Made by a program: the position numbers and the translations under genes
The notes under the pieces: model-generated
What the model saw: only the letters and a program-made list of their open reading frames with translations
What the model was told of the DNA's origin: nothing
Databases searched by the model: none
Source of the DNA: Pseudodesulfovibrio portus
GTDB taxonomy: Bacteria > Desulfobacterota > Desulfovibrionia > Desulfovibrionales > Desulfovibrionaceae
Reading direction: 5' to 3'
Assembly: GCF_026000375.1 (NCBI RefSeq)
Contig: NZ_AP026708.1
Span: 2,516,001 to 2,580,000 of the forward strand
DNA length: 64,000 nt
In this document: piece by piece, positions 26,075 to 35,503 of the stretch
Position numbering within the stretch: position 1 is the first letter of the stretch
Layout of the letters: every line of letters starts with the position of its first letter

Positions 26075-29000
26075 TTGCCCTTTCGTTCGCTGTACTACGA
26101 CGCCAATGACTACAAGCTGCTTGAAATCCTGAATGATTTGATGCAGCGGGGGGTGGACCGGTCGCATTTCAAGACCATCCTGGAACCGTACCTCCGGCCC
26201 CACGGCATCAAGGAGCTGGCCGCCGATCCCGGCCTGCGCATCGGCTACGCCATCATGCACCTGCTGCAGTCGCTCAAGTCCGATCAGGCCGCCGACCGCA
26301 TCAAGGCGCTCAACGCCCTGCGCGACGAGACCCTGGCTGCGTCCAGGGGGAGCATGCGCAACAACCGGGCGCGGGTCCTGGTGCAGATAGGCAAGGAGCT
26401 GATCCGGGCCGAAGGCATGGAGGACAGGCAACTCGAACTTGCCCACGACTTCAGGCGGGCGGCCATCGGCAAGGTCGGCTTCCTGCGCAAGCAGCTGCGC
26501 AAGTACCACCTTCTGGAAATGCCCGAGGAGTGGAACCAGATCACCTTTGACGACCGGGTCCACGACGCCAACAGCAAGGGGCGCAAATCCGCAACCCACC
26601 TGATCATGGACGCCTGGGTCAAGGGCATCCGCAACCTGACCGTGGTCTATTACAACTTCATGGACCCTGCCGTGGCCAGGGAGCTGTTCGCCTCGGCCCG
26701 CATACTCGGCGTGAACGCCAGCATCGGCATCGAGTTCCGGGCGCGCTTCCGGGACCGGTACGTCAAGATCGTCTGGGGGCCCAACGGGCTGCGGGACGAC
26801 GGCGACATCGAGGAGTTCTTCCGCCAGGAGCCGGTCCGGGAACTGATGCGCCTGGGCCAGGAGGTGCAGGCGCGGCGGACCCGCTACGTGCGCGACGTGA
26901 CCACGGCCTTCAACGAAGTGCACCGCGAGTCCATCCGCCAGGAATTCGGCATTTCCCTGCCGCCCGTGGACTACCGCGCCGTGGAGCGGGTCATCGGGAC
27001 GGGCCAGCCGTCGGTCTACCACCTGGGCAACCATATCCACGAGGAGGCCCTGCCCCTGTTCGCCGAGCGGGTCGAAGCCCTGCGCCGGGAGTACGTGGAT
27101 GCGGACTACGACGCCAAGGCCGCCATCGCCATGCAGGTCGAGTCCCTCGACGCCCTGGATGCGGACACGCTCATCGCGCGCTACCTGCTCCCGGCGGAAA
27201 ACCCGGCCATACCCGATCCGGACGTGGTGTCCGGCGAGGACGGCCCGGAGCTGCTCAGTCTGACGCCCGCCGAGTTGACGGCCCGGTTGCGCAGGGCGTG
27301 CCCGTCCAGCAGCCTGACCCTCATCCTGGCCGACCTCGACCTGTCCGACGTCATCGAGATACTCTACGACTGCCAGGGGCGCATCACCCATTTCGAGGTC
27401 TTCAACACCAAGTTCCTGACCGATCTCCAGGTCCGGCAGCGCAGGCCGTTCAGCCAGTTGCAGCAGGCCATCAACGAGCAGAACGCCGTGGTCCTGAAGC
27501 GGATGATCCGCAACCGAATCGAGCGGTTCCGTGATGAGCCGGACAACCACGACAGGGCAGCACGGCTGGAGGCCATTCTTCCGGATTTCAACCGGCTGCT
27601 CGACCGCTATCGGCGCACGCCCCTTCAGTCCGCCGTGGGCAGCGGGTCCACGGGCCGGTCGTCCCGCACCCACGGCATGGGCTTTGCCGTGGCGGAAACC
27701 CTGCCGTTCAAGGCGCAACGGGAGCTGCGGCGCAGGCCGCCTTCCAGCTGCATCCCCGTGGCCGGGTCGGCCTTCGCCTCCGTGGAATTCATTCCGCCCC
27801 GAGGCGGCGGGTTGTCCGGCCGGATAGCCCGTTTCGCCTCCCGGTTGCCGGGCCTGCGCGGGCTCTTCTGTCAAACCCGCCACTGGTGGCACGTCGACGA
27901 GCTGCGCATAGACGCCACGGCCTGCGGCGACGTGGTCACCCTGGGCGGCATCAGCCAGGAGGGCAACGGGCTGACCCTGTTCGAGGAGCAGGAAGCAAAG
28001 GAAGGGGGGCCGCCCCTCGGACGGCTCAACACCGCGCTGATGAACGCGCTCAAGGTCGTGGCCGGTTTCGTCCCCGCCTTCCTGACCTTCTGGCTGACCA
28101 AGGACTGGTGGGTGCTCGCCTACCTGGGCGGGGTGATCTGGTTTTTCATCACCGGCTTCCGCAACGTCATCCAGTCCGTGCTCGGCGGGGGCGGGTTCCG
28201 CCGATCCCCCCACCTGGCCTGGAACGACTACATCAACTGGGAGCGCATCGCCGACTCCCTGCTCTACACCGGCTTCTCCGTCCCCCTGCTGGACTGGTTG
28301 TGCAAGTCCATGCTCCTGGACCGGGGGCTCAACATCACCACGGCCACCAGCCCGCTCCTGCTCTACACCATCATGGCCGTGACCAACGGCGTCTACATCT
28401 CCGGCCACAACATCGTCCGGGGGCTGCCGCGCAAGGCGGCCATGGCCAACTTCTTCCGCTCCATCCTGTCCATCCCGGTGGCCATAGCGCTCAACGGCGG
28501 GATAGGCTCGCTCCTCTCCATTGTCGGCGTGGCCGACGTTGCGGCGGTCCTGCAACTCTGGGCTGCGGTCATTTCCAAGCTGGCCTCGGACTTCGTGGCC
28601 GGGATCATCGAGGGACTGGCCGACCGGGCGTACAACATCTCCATGCGCAAATGGGACTACACGGAAAAGATCCGCCAGGTGTTCGAGCTGTTCACCCGTC
28701 TGGAGATTCTTTTCCCCACTCGGAACATGCTCGACGCGTTGCGCTCGCCCGCCGAGTTCATGGAGCTGTCCCGGGCCGGGGAGGTGGACCACGTATCCGC
28801 CCTCATGGCCAATGCTTTGGATCTACTCTATATCCGGGCCTACAAGCCCCGGGCGGGCGATGCCCTGCGCCAGGCCATGGAGCGGATGACCCGCGACGAG
28901 CGCGCCGTGTTCGTTGCCTCGCAGCAGATACTCAGGGAAGAGAAGGAGGTGGCCACCCTGTTCGTGAACGGCCTCGTGGGCCGCAACTTCTCCAAGGCGC

Positions 29001-29098
29001 TTTCCTTCTACCTGCTTCGGTACGCCCCGTACCTGGACGAGCTGGAGGGACTGGCCCGGTCGCTCGACCGGACCGGCGAGATCGATGGGTGTCTGTAG
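26075..29098 (+). CDS. Large membrane protein of unknown function (about 1007 residues)
   Basis: I do not recognise this family. About residues 1-560 are soluble and mixed helix/strand with many Arg/Asp (for example VYYNFMDPAVARELFASARILGVNASIGIEFRARF), and a region near 360-470 with LTLILADLDLSDVIEILYD. From about 650 there are roughly six membrane helices (KVVAGFVPAFLTFWLTKDWW onward), and the last ~200 residues are again soluble and helical. I use the TTG at 26075 because GGAGAG lies 7 bases upstream; an ATG at 26036 in the same frame has a poor ribosome site. It is divergent from the sigma-54 operon and convergent with a Cache kinase gene. It could be a membrane-linked enzyme or signalling protein. 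Confidence 0.72.
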   Translation: MPFRSLYYDANDYKLLEILNDLMQRGVDRSHFKTILEPYLRPHGIKELAADPGLRIGYAIMHLLQSLKSDQAADRIKALNALRDETLAASRGSMRNNRARVLVQIGKELIRAEGMEDRQLELAHDFRRAAIGKVGFLRKQLRKYHLLEMPEEWNQITFDDRVHDANSKGRKSATHLIMDAWVKGIRNLTVVYYNFMDPAVARELFASARILGVNASIGIEFRARFRDRYVKIVWGPNGLRDDGDIEEFFRQEPVRELMRLGQEVQARRTRYVRDVTTAFNEVHRESIRQEFGISLPPVDYRAVERVIGTGQPSVYHLGNHIHEEALPLFAERVEALRREYVDADYDAKAAIAMQVESLDALDADTLIARYLLPAENPAIPDPDVVSGEDGPELLSLTPAELTARLRRACPSSSLTLILADLDLSDVIEILYDCQGRITHFEVFNTKFLTDLQVRQRRPFSQLQQAINEQNAVVLKRMIRNRIERFRDEPDNHDRAARLEAILPDFNRLLDRYRRTPLQSAVGSGSTGRSSRTHGMGFAVAETLPFKAQRELRRRPPSSCIPVAGSAFASVEFIPPRGGGLSGRIARFASRLPGLRGLFCQTRHWWHVDELRIDATACGDVVTLGGISQEGNGLTLFEEQEAKEGGPPLGRLNTALMNALKVVAGFVPAFLTFWLTKDWWVLAYLGGVIWFFITGFRNVIQSVLGGGGFRRSPHLAWNDYINWERIADSLLYTGFSVPLLDWLCKSMLLDRGLNITTATSPLLLYTIMAVTNGVYISGHNIVRGLPRKAAMANFFRSILSIPVAIALNGGIGSLLSIVGVADVAAVLQLWAAVISKLASDFVAGIIEGLADRAYNISMRKWDYTEKIRQVFELFTRLEILFPTRNMLDALRSPAEFMELSRAGEVDHVSALMANALDLLYIRAYKPRAGDALRQAMERMTRDERAVFVASQQILREEKEVATLFVNGLVGRNFSKALSFYLLRYAPYLDELEGLARSLDRTGEIDGCL

Positions 29099-29123
29099 CG
29101 CCTGACATCAACCGGGCGCAGTG

Positions 29124-29144
29124 GGAAGCGGTTTGGCCGCTTCC
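29124..29144. terminator. Hairpin between convergent genes
   Basis: GGAAGCGG (29124-29131) and CCGCTTCC (29137-29144) form a perfect 8-bp stem with a 5-base loop between the ends of two convergent genes. No strong T-run on either side. Confidence 0.5.
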
Positions 29145-29158
29145 GGGAAAACGCCGCG

Positions 29159-30850
29159 TCAGGAGGCCTTCATGCCCGGGATGGTCACCGTGAATGTGGT
29201 GCCTTCGCCCTTGCGGCTCGCGACCGACAGTTCGCCGCCCATGGAGTCGATGATGGAGTGGCAGACGGACAGTCCCAGCCCGGTGCCCTGGCCCGGTGCC
29301 TTGGTGGTGAAGAAGGGCATGAAAATCTTGCCCAGGTGATCACGGCTCATGCCCGTGCCGTTGTCGGACACCGTGATGACGGCGTTCCCCCTGTCGTCCT
29401 TCTGGGCACTGACCTCTATTTCGCCGCCCTCGCTCCCGTGGCGTTCCACCACGGCGTGGATGGCGTTGTTGACCAGGTTGATCATGACCTGCTGCAACTG
29501 GCCCGGGTCCGCCTGGATGGTGGGGATGTGCGGAGCCACGTCGCAATGCAGCTTGATGCCGTGCACCTGGGCCTTGTTCTCGACCATGGACCATAGCCTG
29601 GGCAGGTAGACGGCCATCTCGAGCGGTTGGGTGCAGGGGGCGTCCTGCCTGCCGAAGCGCAGGATTTCCCGGGTGATGGCCGCGCACCGGTCTATCTGGA
29701 TATTGAGCTGGTTGGCGATGGAGGTCAGTTCGGCCTTCGCTTCATTGTTCTCCCCGTTGTCCGCTTCGCGCTCGGTGATGTCCTTGAGGGTCAGGTCGAA
29801 CAGGGCCAGGTCCGCTTTCATGATCTGGAGCGGGTTGTTGATCTCGTGGGCGAACCCGGCGGCCATCTCGCCCAGTTCGGCCAGCCGGGCGGCCTGGAGC
29901 AGCTGTCCTTCCAGCTTGCGCACGGCCTCGGTCTTTTCCTCCATGGCGTCGGACAGCCGCCGACTGACCACGATGGCCAGCACCACGACCACGGCGCCGC
30001 CGCACAGCAGGCAGAGCAGCACGGTGTACCCGGCCATGACCGTGTCGTTGAAGGCCTCGGCCGTCTTCTGGCGGACGATGAGCCGCCATTTCCCGTCGTT
30101 GAGCGGGGCCGACGCGGACAGATAGCCCTCGCCGTCCTTCTCGTCGGTGAAGGTCATGAGATCGCCCTGCTGGGGCGGGTAGACGGAGTCGTCCTCTTCC
30201 AGCAGCGCGCCGCCCGACCGCCGCCCGGTCTGGAACCGGTTCTCACGGTTCAGGACGTACGCCTCGCCGGAGTCGCCGATGTTGACCGCGTTGACGATGT
30301 CCTCGAACACGGCGGAGTTGATGGTCGCCCGCAGGACCCACGGGCGGCCGTCGATGCGCCTGACCACGGCGGCCACGAAGTGCGGCACGTTGCGATAACC
30401 CAGAAAGACGTCGCTGACGTAATAGCCCATTCTGAGGGTCTCCACGTACCACGGGGCCTGCCGGTAGTCCTTGTTCAGCAGGTCATAGGGACCGGCGTAG
30501 GCGGTGTGGGTCCCGTCCGGGCCGATGATGCCCATGTCCTGGAAGGCGCCGCCGCCGGTCTTGAGCATGGCCGCGACCTCCTGCCGGGCGAACTCCCCGG
30601 TCAGGGCTTCGGGCGGCAGCAGGGACAGGAACGACTCCAGGTCGCCCCGCCGTTCCTTCAGGAAGTCGTCGATCATCCTCCGGTGGTCCACCACGGCCTG
30701 GCTCAGGGAGGAGACGGCGTATCCTCTGGTGGTTTCGGAAAAGGCGTAGAAACCGATAGCCGCAGTCAACAGAAGCGGGATGGCGGGTACCAGGATCATG
30801 GATATGAGGAGCAGGCGGCGAATCTCGCAAGGTTTCGATGGGGTGTTCAT
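29159..30850 (-). CDS. Cache-domain membrane sensor histidine kinase
   Basis: 563 residues. Membrane helix at about 13-33, extracytoplasmic double-Cache domain (about 35-285, with QAPWYVETLRMGYYVSDVFLG and RPWVLRATINS), second membrane helix (about 290-310), coiled linker, HisKA (acceptor histidine in GFAHEINNPLQIMKA) and HATPase (NLVNNAIHAV, DNGTGMS, GQGTGLGLSV). Its sensor resembles that of the kinase at 16971-18644 (shared YVSDVF/YISDVF and W-[IV]-L-R-A-T-I). It has its own consensus sigma-54 promoter (30962-30978) and is divergent from the sigma-54 activator gene, suggesting both belong to one circuit. Confidence 0.94.
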   Translation of the reverse strand: MNTPSKPCEIRRLLLISMILVPAIPLLLTAAIGFYAFSETTRGYAVSSLSQAVVDHRRMIDDFLKERRGDLESFLSLLPPEALTGEFARQEVAAMLKTGGGAFQDMGIIGPDGTHTAYAGPYDLLNKDYRQAPWYVETLRMGYYVSDVFLGYRNVPHFVAAVVRRIDGRPWVLRATINSAVFEDIVNAVNIGDSGEAYVLNRENRFQTGRRSGGALLEEDDSVYPPQQGDLMTFTDEKDGEGYLSASAPLNDGKWRLIVRQKTAEAFNDTVMAGYTVLLCLLCGGAVVVVLAIVVSRRLSDAMEEKTEAVRKLEGQLLQAARLAELGEMAAGFAHEINNPLQIMKADLALFDLTLKDITEREADNGENNEAKAELTSIANQLNIQIDRCAAITREILRFGRQDAPCTQPLEMAVYLPRLWSMVENKAQVHGIKLHCDVAPHIPTIQADPGQLQQVMINLVNNAIHAVVERHGSEGGEIEVSAQKDDRGNAVITVSDNGTGMSRDHLGKIFMPFFTTKAPGQGTGLGLSVCHSIIDSMGGELSVASRKGEGTTFTVTIPGMKAS

Positions 30851-30917
30851 GGTGAATGCTCGATTTTTTTGCGCGTGAAGATCAAAAATACCATTGTATT
30901 TTAAATAGTTAAAAAAT

Positions 30918-30942
30918 CTCGCAAAAATAAGCCCTTTGCGAG
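30918..30942. repeat. Inverted repeat CTCGCAAA-N9-TTTGCGAG
   Basis: Perfect 8-bp arms (30918-30925 and 30935-30942) just downstream of the predicted sigma-54 start of the Cache kinase gene, in its leader. It shares the CGCAAA/TTTGCG arms with the repeat at 25871-25887. Could be a protein-binding site or an mRNA hairpin. Confidence 0.45.
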
Positions 30943-30961
30943 TCGTTGTCCCGTGTAATTA

Positions 30962-30978
30962 AGCAATCGTCGTGCCAG
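30962..30978 (-). promoter_or_regulatory. Sigma-54 (RpoN) promoter of the Cache kinase gene
   Basis: On the minus strand: CTGGCACGACGATTGCT, matching TGGCACG-N4-TTGC with exact GG-N10-GC spacing. Predicted start near 30951, about 100 bases before the kinase start codon. Confidence 0.85.
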
Positions 30979-30985
30979 AATTGGT

Positions 30986-31014
30986 TTGACAAACGGTTTG
31001 CGCGGGAATAACGG
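30986..31014 (+). promoter_or_regulatory. Possible sigma-70 promoter of the sigma-54 activator gene
   Basis: TTGACA at 30986-30991 is followed after 17 bases by TAACGG (31009-31014), a weak -10. The -35 is embedded in overlapping GTTTG/CAAAC half-sites (30984-31000), directly next to the divergent sigma-54 promoter, so one bound protein could affect both. Confidence 0.4.
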
Positions 31015-31073
31015 CAAAGTGTGACCAGGTATTGCGCGCATTGCGCTGCCGCGACTTGCAACAGGAGGTGTTC

Positions 31074-33605
31074 ATGCCCACCGCGCCCGCCACATCTGAT
31101 AGGCCCAAGCCGGACAAACGGTTTTTTGTCGGGCGGTTTCCGGTTTTCGGCCGGGTCGTCCGCCGGTTCGGCCTGCGTGGAAAGCTGCTCCTGGCCCTGC
31201 TGCCGCCCATCGTGGCGGTCCTGCTGGCCACGGGGTATGCCTCGTACACGGTGACCGAGGAGTTCATCGACATCGCCCTGGAGCGGACGGTGAAGCTGCA
31301 CACCCTGGCAGTGGCCCACGAGGTGGAGCAGTACCTGGACGAATGCCGCAGGGACCTGCTCTTCCTTGCCCGCGGCGACCTGTCGGCTGACGGGCTGCAG
31401 ACCGTGTTCGAGCGGCGCATGGGCGTGGGCGGCAAGGCATACTTCGAGTTGTGCTTTGTCCCGGCCACGGGCGGCGATCCGGTGGCCATGGTCCGGCAGG
31501 GGGACATCGTCCGCCGCATGGGCGCGGACGGCCTGGCCAAGGTGCGGCCCAACCCCTTTGCCCAGCTGGACATGCTGGCCTCCCTGGCCGACGGGCAGGT
31601 GGAGGTCTCGGACGTCGTGGAGGTGACCTATCCCATGCCCACCGCCGCCGCAGCCAACCGGTACGAGACGCGACAGGTCATCCGGCTGGTCACCAGGGTG
31701 CCGGGCAGCGACACCACCCCGCCGGGGCTGCTCTTCATCTCCCTTGAAGCCGCCAAGCTGCGCAACATCCTTTCCTGGTACAACTCGGACAAATCGCCGT
31801 TGTGGGCCTTTCCGCGCAGCGACGAGTTGCGCTTCAGCTATTTCCTCAACCGGGACGGGTGGATGCTTTTTCAGTCCGAGGACTACGCGCAGGGGGACAA
31901 GCCCCTGACCACCTATCTGGCCCGCGAGAACTTCTCCGGCACCCTGGGCAAGGCCGGGCAGGAAGCGGCCTTCCGGCCGAACGAGAAGTACCTCCGCTAC
32001 TGGACGGTGGTGGAGGACATCCGCAAGGGCGAGAGCGGTCTGAGGAAGGTTGCCCAGGAGCGGGGGGGCAGGTCCGCAGTGGACTCCTATTACTTCGGCT
32101 ACGCTCCCGTGGTATTCCTGTCCGTGCCGGGCCGGGAGCCCGAGGTGCTGGGCGGGGTTGTCTTCGTGGACCGGAGCCAGCTTCCCGTGGTGGCCGGCTA
32201 CAAGAACCTCGACGTGATGCTGTTCGTGACCATTGGCGCCATCATACTGATTTCGTTTTTCATCTTCTGGTTCGGTCGGATTCTGACCAAGCCCATCCGT
32301 GAGCTGGCCGCCGAGGTCAACTCCATCAGTTCCCTGGAGGACATGGAGGAAATCCGTCTGCCGTATTCAGGGTTCGACATCACCACCCTGCAGGAGTCCA
32401 TCAACAACATCATCCGGCGGGTCCGCCACCAGGTGGAGGAGATTCAGGCCAGGGATGAGGTCATCCTCAACGTCAACAAGCGCGAGCGTGCCTCCCTTGA
32501 CCGGGAGAAGGGAGTCCTGGCCGAGGCGGAACTGAGCCGCATCCCGGAGATCGTGGGCACCGGGCCGGCCATCGCCAACCTCAAGGTCAACATTCTCAAG
32601 GCCGCCCAGGTGGACGTGGACGTGCTCATCACCGGCGAGACCGGAACCGGAAAGCAGCTGGTGGCCGAGGCCGTGCACAACCACGGCAGCCGCAGCGAGA
32701 AACCGTTCGTTTCCATCAACTGCGGGGCGCTGGACGAGAACCTGCTCCTGGACGCCCTGTTCGGCCACGTCAAGGGGGCCTTTTCCGAGGCCAAGGACGA
32801 CCGCAACGGCGCCTTCGTGGAGGCGGACGGCGGCACCCTGTTCCTGGACGAGATCCAGTCCGCGTCGCCCAAGGTCCAGCAGTCCCTGCTCCGGGCCCTG
32901 GCCTCCCGGCGGATCAAGCCCCTGGGCAGCGACCGGGAACTGGTCGTGGACGTGCGCATCGTGGCCGCCACCAACGTGGACATCCCCTCGCTGATCGAGA
33001 ACAGGACCTTCCGCGAGGACCTGTACTATCGGCTGAAGGTGGTCTCCATCACCACACCGGCCCTGCGCGAGCACCGGGAGAACATCCCGCTGCTCAGCGT
33101 CTACTACCTCAGGCAGGCGGAGCAACTGGCCGGTCGGGAGACCCTGGACCTGAGCAAGGGGGCGCTGGCCAAGCTGGTGGCTTACGACTGGCCCGGCAAC
33201 GTCCGCGAGCTGGTGAACTGCATCACCAGGGCTGCGGTGATGGCCGAGACGGACATCATCCAGGTCGAGGAGATTCGTCTGGAGAACGAGGCGTATGCGC
33301 TGTATCCGGTGCCCGATGCGCAGGAGAAGGATTCGCCGGAACCGGAGGACGCGCCCCGAAGCGTTCCGGACCGCCCGGCGATCGTGAAGCCGTCGCCCGC
33401 CGAGCCGGAGCTGAACCCGCGCCAGAAGGAGGCGTGGCCGCAGATCCGCAAGCGGGAACGGGTCACGCGCAAGGAGTACCAGGATATGGTCGGGGGGGAC
33501 TTGTCTTCCCGGACCGCCATCTATGATTTGCAGGACTTCGTCAAACGCGGGCTGCTGATCAAGCGGGGCCGGGGACCGTCCACCACCTACGAGGTGGTCG
33601 GCTGA
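31074..33605 (+). CDS. Membrane-anchored sigma-54 activator (bEBP) with GAFSEA loop
   Basis: 843 residues. Membrane helices at about 38-58 and 380-400 enclose a large extracytoplasmic sensor, followed by a HAMP-like linker and coiled coil. The AAA+ domain (about 490-735) has Walker A GETGTGKQ (521-528), Walker [10 protein letters not shown], sensor I RIVAATN and arginine fingers in FREDLYYRL. The sigma-54 contact loop, normally GAFTGA, reads GAFSEA (568-573). The usual Fis-type DNA-binding helix-turn-helix is missing; instead the last ~65 residues (about 778-843) look like a winged helix ([20 protein letters not shown]). AGGAGG lies 5 bases before the ATG at 31074. Probable activator of the two sigma-54 promoters in this window. 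Confidence 0.9.
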   Translation: MPTAPATSDRPKPDKRFFVGRFPVFGRVVRRFGLRGKLLLALLPPIVAVLLATGYASYTVTEEFIDIALERTVKLHTLAVAHEVEQYLDECRRDLLFLARGDLSADGLQTVFERRMGVGGKAYFELCFVPATGGDPVAMVRQGDIVRRMGADGLAKVRPNPFAQLDMLASLADGQVEVSDVVEVTYPMPTAAAANRYETRQVIRLVTRVPGSDTTPPGLLFISLEAAKLRNILSWYNSDKSPLWAFPRSDELRFSYFLNRDGWMLFQSEDYAQGDKPLTTYLARENFSGTLGKAGQEAAFRPNEKYLRYWTVVEDIRKGESGLRKVAQERGGRSAVDSYYFGYAPVVFLSVPGREPEVLGGVVFVDRSQLPVVAGYKNLDVMLFVTIGAIILISFFIFWFGRILTKPIRELAAEVNSISSLEDMEEIRLPYSGFDITTLQESINNIIRRVRHQVEEIQARDEVILNVNKRERASLDREKGVLAEAELSRIPEIVGTGPAIANLKVNILKAAQVDVDVLITGETGTGKQLVAEAVHNHGSRSEKPFVSINCGALDENLLLDALFGHVKGAFSEAKDDRNGAFVEADGGTLFLDEIQSASPKVQQSLLRALASRRIKPLGSDRELVVDVRIVAATNVDIPSLIENRTFREDLYYRLKVVSITTPALREHRENIPLLSVYYLRQAEQLAGRETLDLSKGALAKLVAYDWPGNVRELVNCITRAAVMAETDIIQVEEIRLENEAYALYPVPDAQEKDSPEPEDAPRSVPDRPAIVKPSPAEPELNPRQKEAWPQIRKRERVTRKEYQDMVGGDLSSRTAIYDLQDFVKRGLLIKRGRGPSTTYEVVG

Positions 33606-33617
33606 TCCGGGCCTGCA

Positions 33618-35441
33618 TCAAGCGCCGACGGCCGAGCGGAACGCCCCGGCGATGCGTTCTGCGTTCCGGCCGATGATGACCACGAAGCAGTCCCCGGCGT
33701 CCTCGGCGGGCGTCAGGTCGTGGTGTCCCGGCACGTACTGGAACACCTCGGGCGCGGCGGCGTCCGTGAACCGGACCACGCCCTTGGCCCGGAGCACGTC
33801 GTCCGGAAGCCCGGCCACGCCGTCCCGGAAGGATTGCCGGTCCAGGGGCGATTCGAAATCGATGAGCGCGCTCTGGATGGAGTCGTCCTCGTGGGTGGCA
33901 TGATGGCCGCCCATGGGCGGCAGGAACGGGGCGGGCCGGTTGAGCCGTTTGCGGAAGTTGACGCCGTAGAGCGCCGTGGACGGGACGTTGCCGTGGGTGG
34001 TGCGGTGGATGTCCGCCGTGGGGTTGAGGTCGCGGATTCGCGTCTCCAGCTCGCCCAGGGCGTCGCCGTCCGCCAGGTCGGTCTTGTTCAGGAGCAGGAT
34101 GTCGGCCAGCCTGACCTGGCTGCGGGCCACCTCATGGTCCGTGAGGGCGCGCAGGCCGCAGGCCGCGTCGAGCACCGTGGTCACGGAAGCGAATTCGAGC
34201 ATGTCGTCCAGGTCGGCGATCTCCGACAGCAGGTTGGCCGGGTTGGCCAGCCCCGTGGTCTCCAAGACCACGAAATCCGGTTGAAATTCAGACAGGATGC
34301 CCGTCAGGGCCGCGCGCAGGCTGCCTGCCAGCGTGCAGCAGACGCACCCCTCGTCCACCTCGGTCACGGCGTAGTGCTGGCCGAGCAGCTTGCCGTCCAG
34401 CCCCTTCTGGCCGATCTCGTTCTGGACCACGGCCACGAACCCGTTGCGTCCGGCCTGTTCCTCGATGAACCGGGCCAGGAACGTGGTCTTGCCCGACCCG
34501 AGGAACCCGGTCAGCAGGATGAGCCTCGGCTTTTCCGTGATGCCCATGGTCCGCTTGTCCAGGGAGTTGGCCGCGCCGGGGATGTCGCCGGTCAGCCAGG
34601 GTGCGCCGTCGAATTCGGCGGGCAGCGGGTCGGGCGCGTTCCAGGCGAGGTCGGGGACGGACATGTCCGGGTTGTCCGGCACGGCCATGTTCCAGCCGAG
34701 GCCGAAGCGGACGTCCCTGCCGTCGGGCGCGGGTTCGGACTTCATCCCGGCGTCGCCGCCGTAGACCCTGCGCATGCCGGGCCGGGAGGAGCGGCTGAGG
34801 GATTGCGGCCCATGGCCCATGCAGTATGAGGCCGAGGCGGCCAGGGATTCGAAAAAGGGCAGGGCCGTGTCCAGGGCGGGCAGGTCCTGGTCCGTGCCGC
34901 CGGGAGCGACGGCCTGCACCGGGCCGTTCTGCGTGGTCACGGTGACGCCGTCCAGGGCGGTGACCGTGTCCCTTTCCGGCGCGGTCAGGGCCAGCGACAC
35001 GCCCGGGCCTTCCGGGCTGAAGTGGATCTCCACCACGGCCACGGTGAACAGGGAGCGCAGGTCGTCGTACAGGGTGAATTCGCGCACCCGGTCGAGGTAG
35101 TCCGGGGCCTGGGCGGCGATGCCCGCCTCGATGGAAAAGGATTCCACCAATTCTTCTTCAGGGTCCGGGAAATAGACGATGCCCATGGTGGCCAGGCCCG
35201 CGCCCCCCTGGTCCATGGCGTTCAAAAGATAGAGCCCGAACACGCCGGTCATGCCCGTGACCTTGGCGGTCAGCCCGCCCTTGCCCTTGGCGCAGTCGCG
35301 CACTCCGCGCCATCCCAACCGGTGGCGCACGCCGGGGATGAAGTTGGCCCTGGTGATCAGGGCGCGGGGCAGTTCCACGGCGGCCTGCACCGGGTTGTCC
35401 AGCAGGGCGGGGGGGAGCAGGGTGTTCAGTCGTCCGTGCAT
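33618..35441 (-). CDS. CobW/COG0523-type GTPase fused to an N-terminal domain of unknown function
   Basis: 607 residues. The C-terminal half is a G3E GTPase, probably a metal-delivery protein: Walker A TGFLGSGKTTFL (about 315), the metal-binding CxCC motif in DEGCVCCTLAG, LLNKTDLAD (NKxD) and the CobW C-terminal domain with RAKGVVRFTD. The first ~300 residues are unlike any domain I know; the segment KGGLTAKVTGMTGVFGLYLLNAMDQGG is conserved-looking, and a low-complexity proline-rich linker (about 250-300) joins the two. The cognate metal (Zn, Co or Fe) is not determinable. Downstream of the MBL-fold gene on the same strand, separated by a GC hairpin. Confidence 0.85.
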   Translation of the reverse strand: MHGRLNTLLPPALLDNPVQAAVELPRALITRANFIPGVRHRLGWRGVRDCAKGKGGLTAKVTGMTGVFGLYLLNAMDQGGAGLATMGIVYFPDPEEELVESFSIEAGIAAQAPDYLDRVREFTLYDDLRSLFTVAVVEIHFSPEGPGVSLALTAPERDTVTALDGVTVTTQNGPVQAVAPGGTDQDLPALDTALPFFESLAASASYCMGHGPQSLSRSSRPGMRRVYGGDAGMKSEPAPDGRDVRFGLGWNMAVPDNPDMSVPDLAWNAPDPLPAEFDGAPWLTGDIPGAANSLDKRTMGITEKPRLILLTGFLGSGKTTFLARFIEEQAGRNGFVAVVQNEIGQKGLDGKLLGQHYAVTEVDEGCVCCTLAGSLRAALTGILSEFQPDFVVLETTGLANPANLLSEIADLDDMLEFASVTTVLDAACGLRALTDHEVARSQVRLADILLLNKTDLADGDALGELETRIRDLNPTADIHRTTHGNVPSTALYGVNFRKRLNRPAPFLPPMGGHHATHEDDSIQSALIDFESPLDRQSFRDGVAGLPDDVLRAKGVVRFTDAAAPEVFQYVPGHHDLTPAEDAGDCFVVIIGRNAERIAGAFRSAVGA

Positions 35442-35462
35442 GTCGGCTCCGAAATAGGGGCG

Positions 35463-35485
35463 GCCGCCCCCCGAAGGGGGACGGC
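35463..35485 (-). other. GC-rich hairpin between MBL-fold and CobW genes
   Basis: GCCGCCCCC (35463-35471) pairs with GGGGG-A-CGGC (35476-35485, one bulged A) with a small C-G-A-A loop. Possible terminator or processing element of the upstream operon; no T-run on the transcribed strand. Confidence 0.45.
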
Positions 35486-35503
35486 CTGGTTGATGGGGGC
35501 TGG

